Of a stretch of 15,854 bases of DNA, positions 1 through 10,988 are shown piece by piece. This DNA comes from Conidiobolus incongruus B7586. Its lineage: Eukaryota > Entomophthoromycota > Entomophthoromycetes > Entomophthorales > Conidiobolaceae. Position 1 is the first letter of the stretch. Each line of letters opens with the position of its first letter. Location of the stretch: positions 1 through 15,854 of the forward strand of contig JNEM01015538.1 of NCBI GenBank assembly GCA_000697335.1, read 5' to 3'. The notes beneath the pieces are model-generated. The model made no database searches. It was not told the origin of the DNA and was given only the letters and a program-made list of their open reading frames with translations. The position numbers were made by a program, and so were the translations under genes.

Positions 1-1811
1 CTAAAAAAATAATTTTTAATAGGAATTTCTATTATAAATCAAGTATATTGATTATTGTTTATAATAAATATATATATATAATATTTTCAATATAGAAAAC
101 TAGAGAAAGCTAAAATATATATAAAATATCTATTATATTATAATATAAGTAATTATAATTATTTAGGGTAATTAGAAATATAATTATAAATATAGTATTT
201 ATATATATATTTAATTGATTTAAAAAATAAAAAATTTCAATTTTTAATAAAAAACTTTTTTATCTTTAAAATCTTTTTAAATATATGATAAAAAAATATT
301 GATAGGAAGAGAATATTTGGTTGATATTATATATTAATTCTTATTATTGATCTATTAATTATTTTACAAAATATTGATTTGAAAATATTTCTATAACTTA
401 ATTATTTATTGATATATTTATCTTTAAACTTAATAAAGTCTTTTTTTCAGATTTTAAAGAATATTTAAATATTAAAAAATAATTATATTAATTATTATAA
501 AGAAATTTTTGGAGTTTATTTTATATAATAGTGATATCCAAAATATATTAAAATATATTATATAAATATTCAATAAATTAGTATAATCAGAATATATAAC
601 TAAATTATATCAAATATTAATCTAGAATATTAATATATTGGTTATTAAATCACTTTATCAATTAAATATTTATATAATAAAAAGTGTATTTATTAAGTTA
701 TTCAAATAAAGAAAGCTAATATAAATAGATTTTAAGATTATAATTAAATAAATGATTAATAATTTGAAGTAAAAGAAATAAAGTAATTTTGAAAAACTAT
801 TAAAACAAACTTATATATATGTTTCTAATATATTTTGAATTTGATTTAAGATAGAATTATTTAAATAGGTTAAATAAATTTATTATATAAGAAAAATAAA
901 TTAAAAAATGATTAAACAAAATCAATTAATTATAAATTTTTGAAATTATTAATTTAATAATGATTATTGAAACAATATTATGCCTTAATATTATCAAGTT
1001 TAACTTATAATTAAATATCAACAATATCACACTTATATACATATTAGTATGCATCAATTTTTCTTAAATCACTATTAATTAAAGAGATATATTTTTGAAA
1101 AAAGTATAGTTGAAAAATTTGTAAATTAATATGATTTTAATGTTGATTTTGAATAGATGTTAAAAAATTGAAAATATAACAAAGTAATATATGTCAGTGA
1201 AAGAGCATTAATTTAATATGATGCTATAAATGATTTGCACTTGGTTTAATATTTAATAAAGTATTTTGTTTCAAGTAGAAAATTGATATTAACGTTATAA
1301 GATTTTGTTTTGAAACCCGATAATAACTCTATAAAATATCAGACTTTTAAAAGAATATCAGAATATAATTTATCAAAAATAAATCTTTGATTATTATAAT
1401 TTATTAGACAAATTACAAAATTAAATTAAAAATATTACCCAATTATTGGGATAAATTTTTGTTTAAAATTTGAAAATTTTATGTTTAATAAGAATTCTAT
1501 TTCTTATTTTGTGAAAAATATTTGATTAAAATATATCTATATATATATTGAAAATATAAAATTATGGATAATTAGGAACATGTGGATAAATAACATGGGG
1601 AGCTAATTGTTAATAAATTATATATGCAAAATGATATTATATTTAATATTATATTTATTGATTTTTCAAAATTTCAAATTGATAAAATTATAAAATATTA
1701 TTAAAATTTCTATTAGTTCATATTTAGTTACTAAATAAACTATTTGAAATTTAATAGCTATTAAATTTTAAGATTAAAAATTATATTTTAATATTCAAAA
1801 TTTACAAAACT
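1..1811. other. Gene-free AT-rich stretch
   Basis: No gene, RNA or mobile element could be supported. A mildly GC-richer patch at 1190-1400 has partly open plus-strand frames (for example DFVLKP near 1303) but no recognisable domain. The last part is the 3' flank of gene A. Confidence 0.6.
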
Positions 1812-2820
1812 TTATAGACGTAATTCTATTTGAGATTCTGTACTATCTTGATGCCGATTTTCACTATTTTTATACTTTTTACCAGTTAACCCTATCAACT
1901 ATTAATATTATTTATTAATATTTAAATATATTTTTCAAATTACCTTTGAACCAAACTAATATTTGAATTTTGGCTGTACCAATCGACTTCCATACAGCAG
2001 GGTCGATTGAGAAAGCAATCATTGTTAATACTCCTGTTAAACCTTTAACAAATGCCATGAATGGTAAAAGGGGTCGAAATTGAATTCCAGCAGTTGCCAA
2101 TATAGCATAAGTACCTTCCAGTGGGAGTGTAATACAAGTAGACAGAGGATACAAGAAAGATCTTTCAGCCATTTTCCTTCTTTCTTTTTTAAAATTGGCC
2201 TGATCTTCTTGATTGCTAATTTTGGAATTGGCAAAGTGATTGATCCAATGAGTTAAACTTCTGTGTCCCACGTAAGTTACATATGCACAGGTAATAATGG
2301 TACCCCAAAAGAGGACGCCTGAAAAGACATTGAAAATAGATGAATAGAGCGGAGTGTCTGACCCAGGGGCACATCCTCCCTTCCTATTAACTCCAGTGAA
2401 TACACCCAAAAAATGAAAAGTGATCATAACAGGTGCAATAGCAAAAAATATACACAACCAAACTACTAATTCAAATCTCCAAGTGGATTTCTTCAATAGG
2501 ACTAATCCTCGATAAAGATGGTAACTAATAGCAATATTCGTAAAACAATAAAAAATTCTAGCAAACACTCTAAAAATAATAATTCTAGTACAATAAGGCG
2601 TTCCCACGTATTCCAAAGTTCCAAAAGCTAAATACTCGCCTAAATGAGTAGTAAAATCGGCGACTGTGATGGCAAAAATCAATCTTATAGTCATTCTATT
2701 GATATGGTTGAAATCAATACATCCGAGGATAATTATCACTACTAACACCAACAAGGAACACGAAAATCCTATAGGGTGCATAATCTTTCCTATAAGGTCA
2801 GTTGCTTTGATTGGGTCCAT
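1812..2820 (-). CDS. Seven-transmembrane rhodopsin-type (class A) GPCR-like receptor, gene A, two exons
   Basis: Predicted plasma-membrane receptor of 318 residues: exon 1 2820-1944, intron 1943-1892, exon 2 1891-1812. Seven hydrophobic segments lie near residues 16-36, 45-63, 79-101, 117-141, 161-185, 221-243 and 251-276. Class A hallmarks are an ADF motif with Asp55 in helix 2, Cys77 before helix 3 and Cys150 in loop 2 (likely disulphide), HLYR ending helix 3, Trp121 and Pro130 in helix 4, and DPAVW (273-277) where NPxxY sits in helix 7. Loop 3 (186-220) is basic. The start is fixed by alignment with gene B and the 13.4 kb pseudogene, and by an in-frame stop upstream with no ATG between. 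Exon 2 adds a charged tail ending ESQIELRL, matched in the other copies. Ligand and G protein are unknown. No promoter could be picked out. Family call is firm; acceptor choice is inferred from tail homology. Confidence 0.85.
1892..1943 (-). other. Spliceosomal intron of gene A (52 nt, phase 1)
   Basis: On the minus strand the donor reads AAAG/GTAATTTG and the chosen acceptor TTGATAG/GGTTAAC. TATTAAT-type branch-site candidates lie upstream. Splicing keeps the frame and yields a 26-residue tail; reading through adds only a few AT-coded residues before a stop. An earlier AG (8 nt upstream in transcript order) would give a much shorter tail of about six residues. The later AG is preferred because its product shares SEN and IEL with gene B. 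Confidence 0.75.
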
Positions 2821-3278
2821 TGTAACTGGGATTCTAAAATGATTTAGAATGTATACTGATTTGATTACTTCAATCTAGTTTATATATTTTATAACTGATT
2901 CAAATTGAATAATAGCCACAATTTGATTTGTTGAAAAGATATTCGATTATATTACTCATTAGTTATTGTGTAATATAGGTAATGCAATTATTGTATGATT
3001 AATTGTTCATGATAAAGAAATATTATTCCGTCAATAGACCAGATTTTTAATACCAAATCAGAAAGACTATTATATCAATTATACGGTAAACAATATCGTA
3101 AATCATCAATATAATGCAGAGTTTAAAATAAAATATGTTATAATATTTTAATTATAATATCTTTTTATTATATTCTCAATAAAGTTATTTTATTAGTAAA
3201 ATAAATAGTATGACTAAAATTAATTTGATAAGAATTAAAATAACAAGTAAATTTGAATAATGCCATAAATAGAAACAT

Positions 3279-3302
3279 TATATATATATATATATATATA
3301 TA
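3279..3302. repeat. (TA)12 microsatellite
   Basis: Uninterrupted TA dinucleotide tract, upstream of gene A on its minus-strand reading. Confidence 0.95.
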
Positions 3303-3565
3303 ATACTTTTGAAAAAAGATTTTGAAAATTTGATGCATTTAGCTATTGGTCCGATAGTATTATGTTAAACATAAACAAATGAGATAAAACATCAACCTGA
3401 ATCTCAAATTAGGAAATTTCACTGAAATAATTGAATATATAAGTTGTAAATTAATTTACGTATATTTCTATCATGTCTAGATGTTTAAATTATCAAAATA
3501 TTTATAAAGTATGACCAATTTAACTGTATGTCAAATTATTAATAAGTTTTATCCCACGCTTCATC

Positions 3566-3588
3566 ATTCAATATATTTGATATTGAAT
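3566..3588. repeat. Small hairpin, 9-bp arms and 5-base loop
   Basis: ATTCAATAT and ATATTGAAT are perfect complements separated by ATTTG. Short AT hairpins arise easily in this composition and no T-run or gene end is next to it. Confidence 0.4.
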
Positions 3589-4483
3589 AAAGTTAGAGAG
3601 TATGAATAATTAATCATCGATTACAAAATAAAATTTTAAAATTCAAATTTTTATAAAGTTTAAGATCAACATATATTATGCATTAAAGAGCCCTCAATAA
3701 AATATATATTTTAGATTTATATTTATACCTAAGTTATGTAACAGTTTTGATTATAATTATGACTTAATTGATCTATAAGATTAATTCAATATTAAATAAA
3801 TAATATAAGTTGGAAATTTAATATTTAATGATTCCGAATTCTTAAATTTACTTTGATTTTTATACTTTGAATAAATAAAAGTTTAATATTCAATTATTAT
3901 ATTCTTTTCTTTGTTATTAATAATTGAAATATATTCGGTGATCATTCAAATTTAGATAAATTATATATTTGGTAGAGAATAAAACATTCTAATTATAAAG
4001 GTACTAATAAATACTATTAGTATTAGAAACTTATTAAGAATAATTGATTTAAACACTCTAAGCTCCAATTATCTAATCATTGTTTTAATTCAATAAATTT
4101 TGACAAATCTTCAAACATTATAACTTGAGCAATTCACATTCCTTAGTTATAATATCCATCAGAAAAAAGAATATTATCAGAAAAATTGTTGGGACATTGA
4201 ATGACCAATTAGGATAAAGAATTAAGAATTTAGCATTTATAGCATTTCAATCGAGTTTAATATAATCCATTTGTTAATTTGATGGATGAGCTAAATGGAT
4301 GGATGATTATAGTTTTAGTTTAGATAGATTTGTTAATGATTTGAATAAAAATATTTTAAAATTTGAAAAATGAATTTTGGTACGTATTATATATTGATTA
4401 TATTAATCAACTCAAGCTCTACAATAGTTATATGAAATATTCAACTTACAATTGAATCCTTGTGTTGTTCATAATAACAATTA

Positions 4484-5213
4484 ATGTATATGCAAATATC
4501 ACATAATACACTCGATTATTTGTTAAATCTTTCCAATCGGAACTGGTTATATAGTGTTTTGGTTCTTAATCAAATGACATTGAGTTAAAATTTAAAGAGC
4601 TCTGGAATAATGTCTAGAGTTTTAGCAGCACTTCAAGTTCCATGGATGTGATTTTGTCATTTATACAATGGTTATATTGTGTACGATATCCACCCAGAAT
4701 ATATCTGTGCAATTTTTATTAATAAATGCTATACTACAACCCATATTATAATAAATACAGTGATCCCCCTTGATCGATATTGTGATTAAGACTAACTATT
4801 ATTTTGTTAATATTAAAATAATTGAACTTGGTATAAATTTACTTTGAATTAATTATAAGAAATTAAAAAATATAACCTTTGAAAATTTTAATATACTAAA
4901 TAAATTTATCCGTACTCAGTTTTATATTTCATCTACCTGAAAATTGTTTTAAATTACCCAATCAAATGACTAAACCTGATGTCAATCAATTGGGATTGCA
5001 CTATATAATAGCACAGTTTTCTCAGTATAAAATTCAATTTTAATTTTAATTTAATTCAACTGCTATGTTCGTATTATAACCTCATTCTAACTTTATGACA
5101 AATCGCCAATTCTCTCATAATCTTACTGGCACTATAGTTTTCGCCTGAATTCTACCTTTATCACAATCTTTTTTAATTACTACTTTAATAATTGAAGTTA
5201 ATATTACAATAAT
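4484..5213 (+). pseudogene. Candidate old, heavily decayed coding relic, possibly a GPCR-like gene
   Basis: This island is less AT-rich than its flanks. One frame, 4484-4786, has 101 codons with only two internal stops where roughly ten would be expected at this base composition. It holds WLYSVLVLNQMTLS, MSRVLAALQVPW and then a hydrophobic run ending IPLDRYC, which resembles the DRY end of helix 3 in class A receptors. A second frame continues at 4900-5040 (containing LPNQMTKPDV) and 5065-5213 (containing LTGTIVFA and ILPLSQSF, helix 6-like). Order and spacing suit a decayed seven-helix protein of about 250 residues lacking clear ends. It does not align with genes A and B, so it would be another subfamily. 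The call rests on motifs read by eye; chance frames in AT-rich DNA or another gene family are real alternatives. Confidence 0.3.
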
Positions 5214-5226
5214 ATGAAATATCATA

Positions 5227-5245
5227 TAATAATAATAATAATAAA
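5227..5245. repeat. (TAA)n trinucleotide tract
   Basis: About six TAA units. Similar tracts lie near 6225-6237 and 12308-12327. Confidence 0.85.
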
Positions 5246-6252
5246 TAATTTAAAAATGTGTGGATAACAAAAATAACTAAATAATTCAATGTGAATTTAT
5301 TATTAAATTAATTTTTGATTTATATATGATCTGTTTATAAATTTTGCATTGTTTTAATATTCAATTTTTTAAATTTATTAAAATTAATTAAATGAATTTC
5401 AACTATTAATCATAGTTTTTTTATGATTAATGGCTAATATTGGATTGTGTAATTCTAATTATTCAAACAGATTTACACATCTATTTTTATTATATAAATT
5501 AAAAATTAAGTGTTATTTTGAAAATTATAGAATATATTTTTATAATAATATATTACAGAACTATAAAATCTTTAGAGATTTGATTATGATAGAAATTATC
5601 ATTTTAATAAATGAATCAAATGAATTGATTGATATTCAAGTATTACAACTTTTAACATAATAATATTATCATAATTTATAACCTTTTGGAAAAAATATCC
5701 CACTTTTGAAAAATAAATTAATATAATATATTCTGATACTTAATCAAAATGACTAATTATGATTTAATTTTATTATTATTAAAATATCAAATTATAGTTG
5801 ATAATATTATTGGAATTAAGTTAAATTTGAATTTAATTTTATTCAAATTATAAAAAGAGTATTAATTTGGTAGTATAATCAATATATTTATTTTAACTTT
5901 TATGTATATTATTATATATTTATTATAATTTTTTTGGATAAATATGTTAATTTAATATTATTATATCACTTTTCTTTTTATTTTAATAATATTAATCAAT
6001 TATGCTAATTTTTTTTAGATTTATAAAGCACTATTGATTGACTTATTAATAAATATTTTAAATCATAATAGACATATTTTTAGTGAAAACCTAATGTACT
6101 ATCCAAATATATAATCATTTAAGTTGTTTGGATGAGGGAAGTAAAGTTATTCTTTAATTTGATGTTTGTGGGTGCATTGCAATTAGACTGTATGGCTTAG
6201 AATATATAAATTAATAACTTGATATAATAATAATAATAGAATATTTCAAGTT

Positions 6253-6347
6253 TGATCAGTTGTTTGAAAAATAACCACATTATGATTAAACATTAAATTA
6301 GTGGTTATAAGATCAAATTTTATTCCCAACTATTTTATAACTGATCA
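6253..6347. repeat. Nested inverted repeats
   Basis: Outer arms TGATCAGTT (6253-6261) and AACTGATCA (6339-6347) are perfect complements. Inner arms ATAACCAC (6271-6278) and GTGGTTAT (6301-6308) are also perfect. A further TTTGATC/GATCAAA pair (6251-6257, 6311-6317) interleaves with them. The arms hold most of the G/C bases of the stretch. It lies about 370 bp past the end of gene B. It could be an old miniature transposon, a hairpin or chance. Confidence 0.55.
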
Positions 6348-6617
6348 GATATTAACATATTTTATATAATGTAAAAATTAATTAAAAATTATTTAATATA
6401 AATTTATCAAATAAAAAAAATTAATAAAATGAAATTTAAAGGATATAATATTTAGTATAAAAAATTTTCTAAAATATGTATTGCCCTATAATATGATTAT
6501 AATACATATTTAATTCAAATCAAATTATTTCACTAATGATTATTAAATATTAAACAAGATTCAATTTAACCTCGGTATTAACTATAACCAATTTAAATTC
6601 ATTTTATATACTTAATA

Positions 6618-6620
<3 letters not shown>

Positions 6621-6653
<33 letters not shown>
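6621..6653. repeat. (AT)16 microsatellite
   Basis: Uninterrupted 33-base AT tract about 60 bp beyond the stop codon of gene B, the longest dinucleotide tract in the window. An AATAAA hexamer on the minus strand (6663-6658) sits between it and the gene and could be a polyadenylation signal, though such hexamers are common in this base composition. Confidence 0.95.
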
Positions 6654-6657
<4 letters not shown>

Positions 6658-6712
6658 TTTATTATTTTATCACAATATTTCATAAATTAATAATTTATAA
6701 TATCATTTTTAA

Positions 6713-7725
6713 TTACATATTTTGAATTTCTTTAAAGTATAACTCATAATTGTCGCCAGCGCGTTGGTTAAGTTCAATATCGTTATTATTTTCAGAGCCT
6801 AAAAATATTTATTAATAAATAATTTGAAATATAGTATTATAATTTAATTACCTTTCTTAGATCCGAAAATTTGTTTCTTACAAAGTTTGATGGAGGTCCA
6901 AATCGCTGGATCAATAAGGAAAGCAGCTAAGGTTAAGACTCCGGTGAGACCCTTGGTGAAGGCCATAGCTGGGAGGAGATCGGTGATAGGACGGCGAGCA
7001 ATAGCAGAAACAGCAAAAACAGCTTCAAGAGACAAGGTAATCAATGTAGAGAAGGGATAGAGGAAAGATCTTTCGGCCATCTTCTTACGATCCTTTTTGA
7101 AAGCGGTTTGATCTTCTTCGGGGATTTGGTAGTTGGCATAGGTATTGATCCACTTGCTCAAGTTTCTATGACCGATGGTACAGAGGGTTACACATGTGAT
7201 AATGGTGGCCCAGAACATGATTGCTGAAAAGATGTTGAAGACGGCGGAGTGAGTAGGATCGTCGGATCCTGGACTACATCCCTTCTTGCCTTTAGTTCCA
7301 CTGAACACACCTAAGAACTCGAAAAGGATCATGACAGGAGCGACTGCGAAGAAAATGCCGAGCCAGGTGAATACTTCGTGACGGAATGAAGGTTGCTTCA
7401 AGCGAACATAGATACGGTATAAGTGGATACTAATAGCAATATTGGTGAAACAGTAGAAAATTCTAGCGAATACTCGGAATACAATGAGGCGGTGACAGTA
7501 GGGGGAACCTATGTACTGCTCAGTTCCCTGGGCCAAATACTCTCCCAAATGAGTGGTGAAGTCAGCAATGGCAATGGCAGCAATCAAACGAACAGTCATA
7601 CGGTTGACATGCTTGAAATCCACCAGGCCAAGGATGATAATCATCAACATGACAATCAAAGAGCAAGTAAAACCTATGGGATGCATAACCAACCCAATTT
7701 TATCGGTTATTGACATTTCAGCCAT
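6713..7725 (-). CDS. Seven-transmembrane rhodopsin-type (class A) GPCR-like receptor, gene B, two exons
   Basis: Predicted plasma-membrane receptor of 319 residues: exon 1 7725-6852, intron 6851-6799, exon 2 6798-6713. It is about 60% identical to gene A by eye, nearly without gaps. It keeps Asp55 in an IADF motif, Cys77 and Cys150, HLYR at the end of helix 3, Trp121 and Pro130, a basic loop 3 rich in Lys and Arg, the block MAERSFLYP before helix 6, and DPAIW in helix 7. An in-frame TGA two codons before the ATG (7729-7731) fixes the start. Exon 2 adds 28 residues beginning GSENNNDIEL and ending EIQNM. The gene is far more GC-rich than its surroundings and than gene A, using many C- or G-ending codons, which suggests stronger selection or higher expression (inference). 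Ligand unknown. Confidence 0.88.
6799..6851 (-). other. Spliceosomal intron of gene B (53 nt, phase 1)
   Basis: On the minus strand the donor reads AAAG/GTAATTAA and the acceptor ATTTTTAG/GCTCTG, with a TATTAAT branch-site match about 13 nt before the AG. A stop codon lies just inside the intron, so retention would truncate the protein at residue 293. It sits at the same residue and phase as the gene A intron. Exon 2 contains the GC-rich stretch at 6750-6765 (GCCAGCGCG), unlike the intron and 3' flank, which supports it being coding. Confidence 0.85.
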
Positions 7726-8949
7726 ATTTCAGATATATTTTTATTTGTTTAATTACACTAAATTTTAACCCTTCCACAATGCCTCATTATTTATTTATAT
7801 ATCCAAATTCAAGTTCCTAATAACTTATGAATATTTTTCCCAACACATTAAACTATCTCAAAATCCACTTTATCAATTTTTACATATAATCCATTCAATT
7901 TAACTATGGAAATTATCCAATTAGATTTATTAATGCTTATTATTTGTGAATTTTAAATCTCAAAAACTGGTATTAACTTATAATCTAAGTAAACGTATCT
8001 AAATGAATATCCTGGTGCTATATTATTGATTAGGATATTAATATTCCTGGATAAAATAATATAGTAACAAGAATATTAACACCCAATAACTAAAATTATA
8101 TTAAAATATCATAACATAATATTATTATAGAATAATAGTTTATTTATCAACTTATCAATGTACATAAATATGATTTAATACTTTTTATATAATTGAATAT
8201 ATGTTATATATGATAAATTGTTGAAATTTTAAAAAGGATATTTTAATGTTAATGGATACTAATAAGCTAATTAAAAATGAGCTATATTAGAATTAATAAA
8301 TACAATATTTTATTAACTTATTTTCAAACATTAAATTAAGATTATTAGATATAATGTTTTAATTCAATATTATAAAATTATATAGTTATAAAATCAATTT
8401 TCAGGATAAATTAATGGATATATATATAATGTTGGTCACTTCCATATTGATGAATAAATATTAATAAGTATAATGGAATGATAAAATGAAGAATTTACAA
8501 TGAATATGTCAAGATTTATTATTTAAAACTATATTTATAATTCAAAATGATAACATTTAAGGAAATTTTCAACAAATCATTTGTAAGATAAATAATTATT
8601 AATAATAAATATTCTGGGAAAATAGTAAACATAATTGTGCTCAAGTATATATTTTTATAGATGCTGATAACTAGGAATTATTTAAATTTATACATTATAT
8701 TTATTATTATTCACAATAATAGTGATAGAGTATTTTTGATAAAGTATATTTATAAGATTTCAATTTGAAATGAATCTAAAATTTTGAAAAAGTTTAATTC
8801 ATTAAAAATTTATAAACTGAGAGATTTAAATAATTTTAAAATTGAATAATTTTTCCATAATAATCGTACTTTGAGTAACCTATAAACAACTAATTAGTTG
8901 AAAAATTCAATATAATTTTGTCAAATTAAAAATACTGAGAAAATTGTAA
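7726..8949. other. Intergenic, upstream of gene B
   Basis: 5' flank of gene B, including the inverted repeat at 8018-8064. No other supported feature. Confidence 0.6.
8018..8064. repeat. Inverted repeat (10-bp arms) with CCTGG direct repeats
   Basis: CTATATTATT (8018-8027) pairs perfectly with AATAATATAG (8055-8064). TCCTGG occurs just before the first arm (8010-8015) and again inside the loop (8045-8050). Position is about 300 bp upstream of gene B. Confidence 0.5.
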
Positions 8950-9495
8950 CCTAGCATTTGTTTTTTGGTTGTATTAGGAATTGACGAATTTTACACTAGT
9001 TGAATTTAACAGTCCTTTCACATTGAATATTATTGATGAGATATTATAACCTTCAAATTTTGTCATATGTCTAGGACCAATTGTTTATATTCCTCACTAT
9101 ACAATATTAAAATTGTTTTATATATGACAAAAGTTTATTAATAAGATTAGTATTACAGAAACTGAATTATAAGTTGTGATTCTTTTTTGAGAAAGATAAT
9201 GATATAGTTGGTTTATCAACAATAGCAAATCTTACAAAAATAAACAATTGCCAATTCTCTAGATTGATTAGCATGAGTCACGGTTCATTTAAATCATCTT
9301 CCATTATACATATATTCTTATTTGTCAATTCGGTATTATTAAATTGTTTAGATTATTTTAACATATGAAACCGTGAACTTTTAGCTTTGATAATATTATA
9401 TCATCAATATATTCAACAATGACAATGCTATTTCTAGTTTTCATCCAATATAACTCAACCATAGAGTTTAATTCCCAATTGTACAACATCAAATG
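8950..9495 (-). mobile_element. Probable Ty1/copia-type LTR-retrotransposon fossil (reverse transcriptase piece)
   Basis: On the minus strand 9361-9495 encodes a short stretch reading KTRNSIVIVEYIDDIILS, which closely resembles the catalytic YVDD block of copia-type reverse transcriptases and the residues just before it. Farther along the same strand, near 8950-8990, NTTKKQ resembles the SKKQ block of the copia RNase H domain; this second match is weaker and its spacing is shorter than usual. The element is broken in many places, no LTRs, primer site, capsid or integrase were recognised, and the surrounding AT drift suggests an old insertion. Boundaries are approximate. Confidence 0.45.
8962..8977 (+). 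repeat. 16-base dispersed repeat, copy 1
   Basis: The 16-mer TTTTTGGTTGTATTAG occurs here and again at 11848-11863. Five G/C bases make chance identity unlikely in such AT-rich DNA. This copy overlaps the RNase H-like block of the copia-type fossil. Confidence 0.6.
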
Positions 9496-10988
9496 CTAAT
9501 TTATCTAACAAGATAAATTTTTTTAATATTTATCATTTGTTAAAATTATTAAATTAACCAATATATTAATTTCTATTAATTAAATAATTATTGACCAATA
9601 ATTGACTTGTGATTAAGATATTTTCTATATTGGTTTCTGTTTTGAAATTCTATTATATTAAATTTATAATTTATTACTTTTTAATTTTAAATAATAATAT
9701 TTATTCAAATTTTTTAATTATTTAATTTCAAATCAAATATTAAATTTTTTTTTAAAATTTGGTTTGGTATTTATCAAAATAAGTTAATATATTAACTATT
9801 ATTAAAATAATATTAAAAAAATGAACATAATATTCTTATATGTTCTAATTAATTATAATTTATCTATTATTGTTATTTGATTATTATTATTATTATAACT
9901 TAATAAAAAATTTCAAAAATATTTGAGTTAATATAATTTATATTAAAATAAGATATTAACTATATAATATTAAAATTAAAAGTATATTCTTTATTATATA
10001 TAATGAAAACTTTATTAATTTTGAAATAATTTATTAATATCTTTTTTATTTCAAAATATAATATTTCATGATATTAGATAATATAAATTTACACTTTATT
10101 TTGTTATATTTAATGATAATAGTTATAAAAGAAATAAATTTAACCAAAAGGAATATTAGATTAATAAAGATTTTTGAATTGGTTATTAAAAATGAATTAA
10201 TCTTTGATAAACTCAATAAAACACTTTATATTATAATATTAATTAAGAATTTTTCAATATTATATAATACCAAGATTTTAATCATTAATAATTTTATAAT
10301 GATTTTATAATAAAAGATTATATTTTAGAATAATTTTTATAAGATCCATTATTTAATATTTAACTATAAATAAAAATTGATTTATATATATATATATATT
10401 AAGTTTTGACTATAAATTAAATTTTTAAACTTAGTTTCAATATCTTTTTAAACTATTATTAATAAGTTATTAAATATATATATATATATATATATATTTC
10501 AAAAAAATATAATACAAAGCTTTAGTTTATATAATCAAATTATAACTATAATAATTAGCTATAAGTTTAATTAAATATATAAAACCTAAACTAATATTAA
10601 GTCAATTAATTTGATATATCAATAAGGTTTTAAAAAATTTAAATATATTGATTAATAGAATAAAAAGTATTAATATGATATATAGAATTAATTATAAATA
10701 ATGTCAAATATTAAGAAAAAAATAATAAGCAATAATAATTAAAGTAAATGGTTAAATAATAAAGTAATAAAACAAGTACAGAATATATTTATTAATTTAA
10801 TTAATGATGTTAATATATTTAAATTAATCATTATAATTTAATTGATTAATTAAAGTTTAATATTTCATACGAATATAGTTCAAACTATGTTGAAAACTTA
10901 TTTTAAGATAAAAACCTTAATTTTAATAATATATCCTTACTCCTTTTTAAATAGAATCCCTTATATTTTAAGATTATTAAGTTAATAA
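9496..10988. other. Extremely AT-rich intergenic stretch
   Basis: Among the most AT-rich parts of the window, with two AT tracts. An 80-codon open frame at 10068-10310 is almost wholly Ile, Leu, Asn and Lys with no motif and is read as chance. Confidence 0.6.
10474..10497. repeat. (AT)12 microsatellite
   Basis: Uninterrupted AT tract; a shorter one lies just before it at about 10383-10399. Confidence 0.95.

Larger units (their letters stand above)
2821..4483. other. Intergenic, upstream of gene A
   Basis: Contains the 5' flank of gene A, the TA microsatellite and one small hairpin. No conserved promoter element can be told apart from background AT. No coding frame is supported. Confidence 0.6.
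5214..6712. other. Intergenic, downstream of gene B
   Basis: Very AT-rich. Holds a TAA tract, the nested inverted repeats and the AT microsatellite. A 76-codon open frame at 5430-5660 is made of AT-biased codons without motifs and is best taken as chance. Confidence 0.6.

Noticed and set aside
2037-2234. Second minus-strand frame inside gene A
   Set aside because: Out-of-frame shadow of the receptor exon.
5430-5660. 76-codon plus-strand open frame
   Set aside because: Wholly AT-biased residues, no motif, no homologous look. At this base composition several open frames of such length are expected by chance.
7423-7768. Plus-strand open frames opposite gene B
   Set aside because: They are antisense shadows of the well-supported receptor exon.
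10068-10310. 80-codon plus-strand open frame
   Set aside because: Low-complexity Ile/Leu/Asn/Lys content in one of the most AT-rich stretches; the hydrophobic look comes from base composition.
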